Part shown: piece by piece, positions 7,545 through 15,677 of the stretch
Layout of the letters: each line of letters begins with the position of its first letter
Numbering within the stretch: position 1 is the stretch's first letter
From: JBOGGN01 sp050744165
GTDB taxonomy: Bacteria; Actinomycetota; Acidimicrobiia; Acidimicrobiales; Palsa-688
NCBI GenBank assembly: GCA_050744165.1
Contig: JBOGGN010000231.1
Span: 1 to 26,378, forward strand
Direction of reading: 5' to 3'
Length of the DNA stretch: 26,378 bases
Position numbers and translations under genes: made by a program
The notes under the pieces: model-generated
What the model saw: only the letters and a program-made list of their open reading frames with translations
Told to the model about the DNA's origin: nothing
The model's database searches: none

Positions 7545-8818
7545 CCGCCCCGCCGGAACCCGAGCGCCCCGCCCGGGATGCTTCTCCGGCGATCAATCGC
7601 TACAAGCTCGCCGTCGCCCGGCTATGGGCGTCGGCCCGCCAGCCCTACTTGGCGTCGGCCCTGTTCGCCAGCCCGGTCGTGGCTTCGCCGAAGGTCGAAG
7701 GGGCGGCCGTCGACAAGGAGTGGCGGCTGTACCTGGACCCGGCCAGGGTCGAGAGCTGGACGCGCGACGAGTTGGGGAGCATCCTCATCCACCACGCCAG
7801 CCACCTGCTGCGCGACCACGCCGGCCGGGCCGGCAGAGCCGGCGTGTCGCAATCGACCCGGGAGAACTGGAACACCGCCGCGGACGCCGAAATCAATGAC
7901 GACCTGATGGCCGCCGGCCTCCGTATGCCCGACGACCCCATCCTCCCCCAGGCCAAGGGTTGGCGCAGCGGGCGGCTGGCCGAGGAGTACTACCACCAGG
8001 CCGGGGGGCCTCGGGGCGAGGCCGATCACGACCGCCGCCACAACCCGGTGTACGAGCCGGACTGCGGCAGTGGCAGCGACGGCGTCCTCCGGCCCTGGGA
8101 GCTGGCCTCCGAGCGGGCCGGCCTGAAGGGTCTGGGCGAGGCGGACCAGCACCTGCTGCGCTGCCAGGTGGCGACCACGGTGCTCGACTACGCCCGCCAG
8201 GGCCGGGGCCGGATCCCGGCGCGGTGGCGGCGGTGGGCTGAGGATCTGATGGAACCGAGGATCGACTGGCGCCGAGCACTGGCCGCCCAACTGCGGCGCC
8301 ACGTGTCGGTGGTGGCCGGGGCGGCGGACTACACCTACCGCCAGCGGTCGCGACGGGCCGACACCGTGCCCGACGTCATCCTGCCGGCCATGGCGCGACC
8401 CGTTCCCGAGGTGGCCATCGTGTGCGACACGTCGGGCAGCATGACCGACGCCGACCTGGCCCGCGTGCTCACCGAGATCGAGAGCCTGCTGCGCACTGTC
8501 GGCCTGGCCCGGGAAAGGGTCCGGGTGTTGGCGGTCGATGCCGCCGTCCGAGCCGTGCGCCGGGTCTCGAATGTCCGCCAGATGGAGTTGGAAGGCGGCG
8601 GTGGGACCGACATGGCGGCGGGCGTGGCGGCCGCGTGCCGGCTGCGGCCCCGGCCGACGGTGCTGGTCGTCCTCACCGACGGTCTCACGCCCTGGCCCGC
8701 CACCCGGCCCAACGGCGTGGAGGTGGTGGTGGCCCTGGTCGGCGAGCGTGGTGGCATCGGCCGCTGGCAGGCCCCGGACTGGGCCACCGTGGTCCGTATC
8801 CCCTCAGGCGCCCGCTGA
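7541..8818 (+). CDS. DUF2201/VWA-like metallopeptidase-related protein (trio gene 2)
   Basis: A 425-residue soluble protein with two parts. The N-terminal half resembles the putative metallopeptidase region of DUF2201 proteins, with ILIHHASHLLRDH at residues 81-93 followed by an ADAEINDDL motif. The classical HExxH is replaced by HHASH (84-88), so the catalytic Glu is missing. The C-terminal half is a VWA-like domain with an intact MIDAS: DTSGS (296-300), a GGGGTDM Thr and an LTDG Asp. The GTG start overlaps the ATPase stop, indicating coupled translation. By analogy with MoxR-VWA pairs it probably binds the ATPase and presents a metal-dependent binding face to the client. Confidence 0.87.
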   Translation: MTAPPEPERPARDASPAINRYKLAVARLWASARQPYLASALFASPVVASPKVEGAAVDKEWRLYLDPARVESWTRDELGSILIHHASHLLRDHAGRAGRAGVSQSTRENWNTAADAEINDDLMAAGLRMPDDPILPQAKGWRSGRLAEEYYHQAGGPRGEADHDRRHNPVYEPDCGSGSDGVLRPWELASERAGLKGLGEADQHLLRCQVATTVLDYARQGRGRIPARWRRWAEDLMEPRIDWRRALAAQLRRHVSVVAGAADYTYRQRSRRADTVPDVILPAMARPVPEVAIVCDTSGSMTDADLARVLTEIESLLRTVGLARERVRVLAVDAAVRAVRRVSNVRQMELEGGGGTDMAAGVAAACRLRPRPTVLVVLTDGLTPWPATRPNGVEVVVALVGERGGIGRWQAPDWATVVRIPSGAR

Positions 8819-8819
8819 G

Positions 8820-9662
8820 GTGGCCCGACCCCCGCGCTGGTACGACTACCTCCCGCCGGTGACCGCCACCATTCCCTGCGGCAACCGCCAGCACCGGATC
8901 ACGTGGCAGCGGGGCAAGCTGGTGCTGAACGACCACGACCTCAGCGCCGAGCGGGCCATGATCGCCCTTGGCGGCCAAGCCTGCCCCTGCATGCAGGTGT
9001 TGACAATGTGGCGGGACCAGTGGTCGATGCTGCCCGACATGATCCGCAAGACAGACTGGCTGGGGGACCGGGCGTACCTGATGCCAGCCGCGCTGGCCCA
9101 CCCCCGTCAGCTCGCCGCCTACCGCAATTGGGACCGCAGTTGGCGAAAGAACGCGTACACGACCAAGCACGCCACGCTCTTCAACGCCGACATCATCGAG
9201 CAGGCGACACCGGGGCTGAAGAAGCTGGCGTTTGCCGGATTGGGCGGCGACCCACCGGCCGGCAAGCCCAAGGTCTCAGCGTCGTTGGTCCGCCCGGAGG
9301 AACGCCCCTCGGTCAGCGGCTCGGTCATTCGGGGCCAGATGACCGTCACCGCTCGACTCGGGGTGGCATGGCTGGTGCGGGTCTCGGCTCGAGGGGTGGC
9401 GCTCGTCGATGATGCCTTCGTACTCGAGGTGCTGGAGGACGGCTGGTCGTCGTCCCTGGTCCGGGCCACGCGCTGGAAGGAGGACGGGAGCGAGACCCGC
9501 CGCTTGATCACCGGGACGGCTCATCTCAGCGGTGATCCCGACGGGTCTCTGTCGCTTGCATGGACCGGTGAAGAGGAGGCGGCCGACGCCGTCCATGGGG
9601 TGCCGCAGCCGGTGAACATCTTCGACATGGACCCCTCCAAGCTGTTCAACATCGGCCGGTAG
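8820..9662 (+). CDS. Uncharacterised protein, trio gene 3 after MoxR-VWA
   Basis: A 280-residue protein that I do not recognise. The GTG start follows the VWA stop by one base, so it belongs to the same operon. It has no signal peptide or transmembrane helix. The N-terminal 60 residues hold IPCGNRQHRITW, an NDHD segment and GGQACPCMQV, a spacing of Cys and His that could bind a metal. The middle is Trp/Arg-rich (for example WDRSWRKNAY). The C-terminal half looks like beta strands, and the protein ends in FDMDPSKLFNIGR. It could be the client, adaptor or specificity subunit of the ATPase-VWA pair. That role comes only from gene order. Confidence 0.82.
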   Translation: MARPPRWYDYLPPVTATIPCGNRQHRITWQRGKLVLNDHDLSAERAMIALGGQACPCMQVLTMWRDQWSMLPDMIRKTDWLGDRAYLMPAALAHPRQLAAYRNWDRSWRKNAYTTKHATLFNADIIEQATPGLKKLAFAGLGGDPPAGKPKVSASLVRPEERPSVSGSVIRGQMTVTARLGVAWLVRVSARGVALVDDAFVLEVLEDGWSSSLVRATRWKEDGSETRRLITGTAHLSGDPDGSLSLAWTGEEEAADAVHGVPQPVNIFDMDPSKLFNIGR

Positions 9663-9695
9663 GGGACCCGGGTCCCTCAGCGGACCCTCGGGTCC
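9663..9695. terminator. GC-rich palindromes between convergent genes
   Basis: A perfect 14-bp palindrome, GGGACCCGGGTCCC (9663-9676), begins right after the trio's last stop codon. It is followed by GGACCC-TC-GGGTCC (9682-9695). The four arms share the same core and could pair in alternative ways. There is no T-run, so it would be a non-canonical stop signal serving the trio and the convergent kinase gene. Confidence 0.5.
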
Positions 9696-9729
9696 CGCCC
9701 GCCCCCAAAGGCGGACCGCCATGCCGTCT

Positions 9730-10524
<795 letters not shown>

Positions 10525-10593
10525 CCTGCGCCTCCCTTATCGGTCCACCGGGGTTCTGCGGCCCATTCGGTCATGCGACCCACTCGGCCCACC

Positions 10594-10628
10594 ATGTATC
10601 GATACCCACCCGAGCAGCGCAGATACAT
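10594..10628. promoter_or_regulatory. Inverted repeat in the kinase/antiporter divergent region
   Basis: ATGTATC (10594-10600) and GATACAT (10622-10628) form a 7-bp inverted repeat with a 21-base spacer. The left arm is part of a perfect palindrome GTATCGATAC (10596-10605). The AT content stands out from the flanks. It may be an operator shared by the divergent genes. I could not place convincing -35/-10 boxes in the 212-base region 10525-10736. Confidence 0.35.
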
Positions 10629-10736
10629 CGCCTAGCTGAAGGCACCCTAACGCGTGCATACCCGAGAAGAGGGGGTTACGCTCCGCTCCGAAGGGCTGGT
10701 TGGGCGACCGGCGACATCAAAAGGGGGGCCCCCAAC

Positions 10737-12932
10737 GTGGTAGCGCCAGAGGTGCACAGCCTCCTTGCGGCAGGGGTGCGAGTGGCGTCGGCGGTAACGG
10801 CGCCGGCGAAGCGCTCCGCCGACGACACCGCCGCCATCGTCTTCATCGACGTCGCCATCGTCATGGTCCTGGCCCGGCTGGCCGGCGTCGCCGCCCGCAA
10901 GCTGCGCCAACCGGCGGTGGTGGGCGAGATCATCGCCGGCATCGCCCTCGGGCCGACGATCCTCGGCTGGTTCCCCGGTCACCTGACGACCAAGGTGTTC
11001 CCGACCGACATCCAGCCCTTCCTCACCATCCTGGCCGAGGTCGGCCTCATCATCTTCATGTTCATCGTGGGCATGGAGGTCGACCTCAACCTCATCCGAG
11101 GCAAGGAACGGGTAGCCGGCGTCATCTCCCTCAGCTCGATCGCCTTGCCCTTCGGCCTCGGGATCCTGCTGGCCTCCGCCATCCACTCCTCCCACGTCAA
11201 CGCCCAGGCGTCGCAGGCCCACCGCCTGCTGCCCTTCGCCCTGTTCATCGGGGCGTCGATGTCCATCACCGCCTTCCCGGTCCTGGCCCGCATCCTGACG
11301 GAGCGCAAGATGTACCGCACCGAGATCGGCGCCCTGGCGCTGGCCTGCGCCTGCGTCGACGACATCGTGGCCTGGACCCTCCTGGCGCTGGTGCTGGCGG
11401 TCATCAAGTCGAGTGGCGCCCTGAGCCTGCCCCGCATCATCGGCGAGTCGGCGCTGTTCGTGGCTTTCCAGTTCCTGGTCACCAAGCGCGTCCTCGAGTG
11501 GGCCCTGAAGCGCTACCAAAAGGTGGGGCTCACCCCGAGCCTGTTCGCCGTCATCCTGTGCGGCCTCCTGCTCTCGGCGTTCGCCACCGAGCGCATCGGC
11601 ATCCACCAGATCTTCGGGGCGTTCTTGTTCGGGGTGGTGATGCCCCGCAAGGAGAGCGCCCAGCTGTTCCACGATGTCGTCGGCCGCTTGGAGGAAGCGA
11701 CGCTGCTGTTGTTCCTCCCGATGTTCTTCGTCATCACCGGCCTTAGCGTGAATCTGCGGACCCTGGGCCACGATGCCTTCACCCAGCTGCCTCTCATCCT
11801 GCTGGTGGCCGTCGGCGGCAAGCTGGCGGGAGCGTTCATCGCCGCCAGGGTGCAGAAGGTGCCCACCGAGAAGGCCGCGGCCCTCGGGGTCTTGATGAAC
11901 ACCCGGGGGCTCACCGAGCTGATCATCTTGAACGTCGGCCTCAGCTTCAAGGTGCTCGACACCCGGCTGTTCTCGATGCTGGTGCTGATGGCGGTGATCA
12001 CCACGATCATGACCGAGCCCTTGCTGCGGCTGGTGTACCCGGAGAAGGCGCTGAAGAAGGACATCGAGGAGGCCGAGAGGGCCGCCCTCGGCATCGCCGA
12101 GGCTTACCGGGTGCTGGCCCTGGTCGAGGGGGGCGGTGACGACACCGGCCTGGTGGACACCGCCGCCGACCTCATCAACGGCGAGCACCCCGCGGAGCTG
12201 GTGCTGTCCAACTTCAGCCGGCTCCGCAAGGGTCTTGAGCTGGGCAGCGGCCTCGGCCAGGAGCTGGGGGAGATGGCCGCCCAGATCGAGCGGCTGAACG
12301 GCCTGAAGACACGGGCCGAGGCCCGCGGCGTCCACTCGGTGGTGCGCTCGCTGTTCACCGACGACCGCGGCGGCGACCTGCTGGCCCAGGCGGCCGCGGT
12401 CCATGCCGACGTGTTGCTCGTGCCCCTCGCCTCGGGAGACGACGCCGTCCTGGCCGCCCGGCTGCTGAAGGGGGCCGACGCCGAGGTGGTCCTCGTCGTC
12501 GAACCCGGTGACCAACCCGGCGGCGGGCGCTCGGCGGGCCCCGTGGTGGCGATCGTCGATGAGGGCATCAATGCCGCCGCGGCACTGGAGCTGGCGACCC
12601 GCGTGGCCTTTTCCCGCCATCTGCCCCTCCGGCTCATCTCCCGCGACGGGTCGCGCAAGACCACCCGCCTGGCCGCCGATCGAGCTGAGGATCTTGCCCG
12701 CGCCGGCCTCGACGTCCAGGCCCCCGCCCGAGGCGGTGAGGACGTAGCCGACGCCGTCGCCGCCACGGCGCCGCTCTTGGTCGTGGGCGCCGTCGCCTCC
12801 GAGGGGGTGGCCGCCGGGCACCCCCTGGCGGAGACGGCCGGCACCAGGGTGATCCTCGTGCGCGCCTCGGCCGACGACGACGGCCGGGGCCTCGAACGCT
12901 GGCTGCGCCGCGGCGACAACGCCCCTGCGTAA
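10737..12932 (+). CDS. CPA2-family cation/proton antiporter with long cytoplasmic tail
   Basis: A 731-residue membrane antiporter. Residues 30-440 hold about 12 helices with CPA2 signatures: LRQPAVVGEIIAGIALGP (57-73), MSITAFPVLARIL (175-187), and the ion-binding Asp pair ACVDDIVAW (D208, D209). The Asp-Asp pair resembles electrogenic members. After the last helix the tail of about 280 residues looks like one or two universal-stress-protein-like folds, an architecture reminiscent of plant CHX exchangers. It likely exchanges K+ or Na+ for H+ in pH or osmotic control; the ion cannot be told. The GTG start is preceded by a G6 ribosome-binding run (10723-10728). It is divergent from the small kinase. 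Confidence 0.9.
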   Translation: MVAPEVHSLLAAGVRVASAVTAPAKRSADDTAAIVFIDVAIVMVLARLAGVAARKLRQPAVVGEIIAGIALGPTILGWFPGHLTTKVFPTDIQPFLTILAEVGLIIFMFIVGMEVDLNLIRGKERVAGVISLSSIALPFGLGILLASAIHSSHVNAQASQAHRLLPFALFIGASMSITAFPVLARILTERKMYRTEIGALALACACVDDIVAWTLLALVLAVIKSSGALSLPRIIGESALFVAFQFLVTKRVLEWALKRYQKVGLTPSLFAVILCGLLLSAFATERIGIHQIFGAFLFGVVMPRKESAQLFHDVVGRLEEATLLLFLPMFFVITGLSVNLRTLGHDAFTQLPLILLVAVGGKLAGAFIAARVQKVPTEKAAALGVLMNTRGLTELIILNVGLSFKVLDTRLFSMLVLMAVITTIMTEPLLRLVYPEKALKKDIEEAERAALGIAEAYRVLALVEGGGDDTGLVDTAADLINGEHPAELVLSNFSRLRKGLELGSGLGQELGEMAAQIERLNGLKTRAEARGVHSVVRSLFTDDRGGDLLAQAAAVHADVLLVPLASGDDAVLAARLLKGADAEVVLVVEPGDQPGGGRSAGPVVAIVDEGINAAAALELATRVAFSRHLPLRLISRDGSRKTTRLAADRAEDLARAGLDVQAPARGGEDVADAVAATAPLLVVGAVASEGVAAGHPLAETAGTRVILVRASADDDGRGLERWLRRGDNAPA

Positions 12933-12994
12933 GACCATCTTCACTTTTGGATTCCCTCACGCCGGGGTATCGTTTTGTCGATAGGAAAATGTCT

Positions 12995-13294
12995 ATGATC
13001 TTCGAAACCGCCAACAGCATCTACGAGGTGCACGAGGGGGAGCATCGCTTCCGGCGGATTCACGACTCTTCACGCGACCACCAGCCCCTCCCGCTGGGCC
13101 GCTGGTACCGCTACCAGCGCATGAGTCCCGTCGTGGTCGGCGAGCCGGTGCGCTTCTTGTGGCTGCTCGACGAGCAAGGTACCCAGAGCCGCATCGGGCT
13201 GTGGGCCACGGGGCCCGTGACGTCCGTCCTGCCCGACGAAGACCCGGCCTTCCTCCTCTCCGCCGACACAAAAGACGCAGCGTCCGTCCACTAG
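12995..13294 (+). CDS. Small uncharacterised protein
   Basis: A 99-residue orphan with no recognised family. It begins MIFETANSIYEVHEGEHRFR and is rich in aromatic and charged residues with alternating polarity, suggesting a compact beta fold; no signal peptide or membrane helix is seen. ATG at 12995 is preferred because an AGGA sits eight bases upstream (12983-12986); ATG 12989 and TTG 12947 are in-frame alternatives. It starts 62 bases after the antiporter stop and could be cotranscribed with it. The short AT-rich stretch at 12938-12992 could also carry its own promoter. Confidence 0.6.
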   Translation: MIFETANSIYEVHEGEHRFRRIHDSSRDHQPLPLGRWYRYQRMSPVVVGEPVRFLWLLDEQGTQSRIGLWATGPVTSVLPDEDPAFLLSADTKDAASVH

Positions 13295-13414
13295 ATACAT
13301 TTGAGTGCCCAGGTCGGGCGCTTCGCATACATGTGGCGATCCTCCATTGACCCTGGGCGGGCAACGTAGGAAGCTTGACGGGCACAGCAGCATCGGGGCA
13401 GCGAGAAGGGGGCG

Positions 13415-15010
13415 GTGCATTTGAGTAGCCGTGAAACAATTCACATGCCTGGGGCATTTTTCGACCCGGGCGTCGAGCGGACGACAGTGGCGTCGGGTGA
13501 CCTGACCGACGAGTTGCTCCAGCAGCCGTACTGGACCGAGCAGATGCTCACCAAGGCGGGCATCCCGATCGTCGACGTGCCCTTTGTCACCGTCGGCGGG
13601 GGCATGGGGTCCTTCGCGATCGTCGACTACCTGCGTATCGCCGGGGTCCCGACCAACAAGATCAAAGTCCTCACGGCCATCGAGAAGCCGTGGACCACCT
13701 ACCAGCACCTGACGACGGTCTCGCAGGTGCCGCCGGGGGAGCGGCTGCGATCGGATTCGGCGTCGTGCATCGACAACATCTGGGGCTTCCCGTCCTTCGC
13801 GCTGCGGGAGGCCGCTGCTGCCAAGGGCATCATCAAGAAGCTCGATCCGCTGTGGAACGTGTTCACCGAGCCGGTGCTGACCAACTACTTCACGCCTCGC
13901 GCCGGCCAGGTCTTCGCCGGCCAGGCCAACGAGGCCAACCGCATCGACTGGTTCTCGATGGTGGCCCTGGGCCAGGTCCGCATGGTGCGCAGGCGCCACG
14001 GCGGCGGCTACTTCACCATCCTCACGCCGCCGCTCGGCACGAGCGACACCAAGCGGGTGGCGTACAAGTCCCAGTTTGTGCACGTTGCCATCGGCTACCC
14101 GGGGCTGCGTTTCTTGCCCGACCTGCAGGAGTACCGCACCCGGACCCAGGACTACGTCCACGTGGTGAACGCCTACGAGCCCCACGACCACGTGTACGAG
14201 GAGCTCCTGCGGATGCCGGGTACGGTCATCGTGCGCGGCGGTGGCATCGCCGCCTCCCGGATCCTGCAACGTCTCACCGATGACCGCGACTACCGGGGCG
14301 CCAAGACCCAGATCGTGCACTTGTTCCGCACCTACGTCGACGGCCCTACCGGCGACAGCATCTTCTGGCGCCGGCCGGGGGGCGACGGCTGGTCCTACCA
14401 GGGCTTCAACTGGCCCAAGGCCGGCTGGGGGGGCCAGATCAAGGTCAAGCTGGAGCACCTCGAGGGCGAGGAGCGCAAGAAGTACTTCGACGCCATGGCC
14501 GGCACCACCACCCCCAAGCGCAAGCTGTGGATGAAGCAGCTGGCCCGGGGCCGCAAGGAGGGCTGGTACAAGACCTACACCGGGGCCGTCGACTCTGTGG
14601 TCCAGGGTCCGGGCAACACGGTGACCACGCGCATCAAGACCAAGGACGGGCTGCTCGAGATCCCGGCCAACTTCATCATCGACTCCACCGGCCTCGAGGC
14701 CGACATCCGCGAGCACCGGGTGCTGGCCGACCTGCTGGACTTCGGCGGGGCCGAGAAGAACGTCCTCGGCAAGCTGTCGGTCAGCCGCAGTTTCGAGATC
14801 GTCGGCACCCGCAACGAGAACGGCCGCATGTACGCCGTGGGGTCGGCCACCCTGGGGAGCTACTACAGCGTGGTCGACTCGTTCCTCGGCGTGCAGGCCG
14901 CGGGTCTGGCGGTCGCCGACGACCTGGCCGCCCAGGGGTTCTGCCAGAAGATCGGTTTCCGCCGCTCCATCAGCCAGTGGTGGAAGTGGTCCCTCAACAG
15001 GAAGGTGTGA
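13415..15010 (+). CDS. FAD/NAD(P)-binding oxidoreductase of unknown substrate
   Basis: A 531-residue soluble protein with two dinucleotide-binding signatures. The first is VTVGGGMGSFAIVDYL near residue 58, where FAD would bind. The second is VIVRGGGIAASRIL near residue 270, where NAD(P)H would bind. A later IIDSTGLEAD (about residues 422-431) corresponds to the ATG-type motif of flavin monooxygenase-like enzymes, and GVQAAGLAVADDL near the end fits the closing FAD segment. The order matches FMO or lysine/ornithine N-hydroxylase-like folds, but the spacing is unusual and I cannot name the family. GTG 13415 has an AGAAGG site upstream; ATG 13445 is an alternative. It forms a tight pair with a membrane protein. 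Confidence 0.8.
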   Translation: MHLSSRETIHMPGAFFDPGVERTTVASGDLTDELLQQPYWTEQMLTKAGIPIVDVPFVTVGGGMGSFAIVDYLRIAGVPTNKIKVLTAIEKPWTTYQHLTTVSQVPPGERLRSDSASCIDNIWGFPSFALREAAAAKGIIKKLDPLWNVFTEPVLTNYFTPRAGQVFAGQANEANRIDWFSMVALGQVRMVRRRHGGGYFTILTPPLGTSDTKRVAYKSQFVHVAIGYPGLRFLPDLQEYRTRTQDYVHVVNAYEPHDHVYEELLRMPGTVIVRGGGIAASRILQRLTDDRDYRGAKTQIVHLFRTYVDGPTGDSIFWRRPGGDGWSYQGFNWPKAGWGGQIKVKLEHLEGEERKKYFDAMAGTTTPKRKLWMKQLARGRKEGWYKTYTGAVDSVVQGPGNTVTTRIKTKDGLLEIPANFIIDSTGLEADIREHRVLADLLDFGGAEKNVLGKLSVSRSFEIVGTRNENGRMYAVGSATLGSYYSVVDSFLGVQAAGLAVADDLAAQGFCQKIGFRRSISQWWKWSLNRKV

Positions 15011-15011
15011 C

Positions 15012-15464
15012 GTGACCCCCACCTATGGCGGGCGAGTCCAGACCCGTTTCTTCACCCTGCTCGTGATCGGCGGCATCTGGACGCTGATCCTGATGCCGTT
15101 TCTCAGCCTGACCAAGCCGAACGGTATGTCGGCCAGCCTCGGTGAGAAGTACCAGGCCGGCTTCATCGTCCTCGCCCTGGTGTTCATCCTCGGCCTCGTG
15201 TGGGACGGGATCTGGTACTTCCTGCAGCAGTTCCGCTGGGAGAAGGACTGGCCGATCATGTACCAGCTGCTCACCGGGATCCCCGAGGGCATCGCGGTGT
15301 GGCTGGTGCTGAAGACCCGCGATGTCCCTGGCCACCCGTTCCTGACTGGCACCGTCTACGACATCCAGTTCATCACCGTGTGGATCTTCACGTGGCTCTT
15401 TGCCATCGGACCGATGCGGGTGCCGTTCCTGCGCTGGCGGTTCCGGGGGGGCCGGCTGGTCTGA
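15012..15464 (+). CDS. Four-helix integral membrane protein paired with the oxidoreductase
   Basis: A 150-residue membrane protein of unknown family. Hydrophobic helices lie near residues 14-32, 48-68, 85-102 and 115-137. Trp, Tyr and Arg residues cluster at helix ends (for example WDGIWYF and RWEKDW). The basic C-terminus RVPFLRWRFRGGR should be cytosolic. The GTG start follows the oxidoreductase stop by one base, so the two are cotranslated and probably work together. It might anchor the flavoprotein or carry electrons to the membrane. No haem-binding His pair or CxxC is visible: the helices contain almost no His and no Cys, which argues against a classical cytochrome b. Confidence 0.8.
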   Translation: MTPTYGGRVQTRFFTLLVIGGIWTLILMPFLSLTKPNGMSASLGEKYQAGFIVLALVFILGLVWDGIWYFLQQFRWEKDWPIMYQLLTGIPEGIAVWLVLKTRDVPGHPFLTGTVYDIQFITVWIFTWLFAIGPMRVPFLRWRFRGGRLV

Positions 15465-15468
15465 GGAA

Positions 15469-15486
15469 GGGGCGGGAAAACGCCCC
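15469..15486 (+). terminator. Short hairpin after the oxidoreductase/membrane protein pair
   Basis: GGGGCG and CGCCCC form a 6-bp GC stem around a GGAAAA loop, starting five bases after the stop codon. It lacks a T-run. It may cooperate with the larger hairpin 100 bases downstream. Confidence 0.45.
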
Positions 15487-15583
15487 GCTCCCTGTCAGTC
15501 CCCTACGCGCCGGGAGCCCTCGGTCGGGTGCGCGGGTGCGCCCTCGATCCGGGTCTTTGCGCCGCTAAGTTATCGACGACAAG

Positions 15584-15617
15584 ACAAGTGCAGGGCGTTG
15601 GGGCGCCCTGCACTTGT
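15584..15617. terminator. Strong bidirectional terminator hairpin, 14-bp perfect stem
   Basis: ACAAGTGCAGGGCG (15584-15597) pairs perfectly with CGCCCTGCACTTGT (15604-15617) around the loop TTGGGG. The flanks are A/T-biased (AAG before, GTGTT after). It lies between two convergent transcription units, the + strand pair ending at 15464 and the - strand kinase ending at 15678. The rest of the 15465-15677 gap holds no gene that I can support. Confidence 0.7.
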
Positions 15618-15677
15618 GTTAACGCTGATATGTTATCCGCCCCCTTTCGGGAACCGCTGGTTCCCGGGCTCGAGGCC

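Noticed and set aside
9663..9729. Possible attachment site or small RNA at the GGGACCC palindromes
   Set aside because: No integrase, tRNA or transfer signature is nearby; position between convergent genes is explained better by termination.
10640..10736. Possible c-di-AMP riboswitch before the antiporter
   Set aside because: Such elements often precede ion transporters in actinobacteria, and a GGGGGTTACGC stretch drew attention, but I could not lay out the conserved cores or helices.
10647..12944. A 765-residue open frame on the - strand opposite the antiporter
   Set aside because: It is a Gly/Asp/His/Gln-rich antisense shadow without domain pattern; the + strand frame has helices and CPA2 motifs.
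13298..13430. Direct repeat CATTTGAGT upstream of and inside the oxidoreductase start region
   Set aside because: Only nine bases in two copies 120 apart; likely chance, and the second copy is within the coding start.
13070..15022. A 650-residue open frame on the - strand opposite the oxidoreductase
   Set aside because: It spans two real genes and the gap between them, and lacks a plausible fold; the + strand has clear nucleotide-binding motifs.
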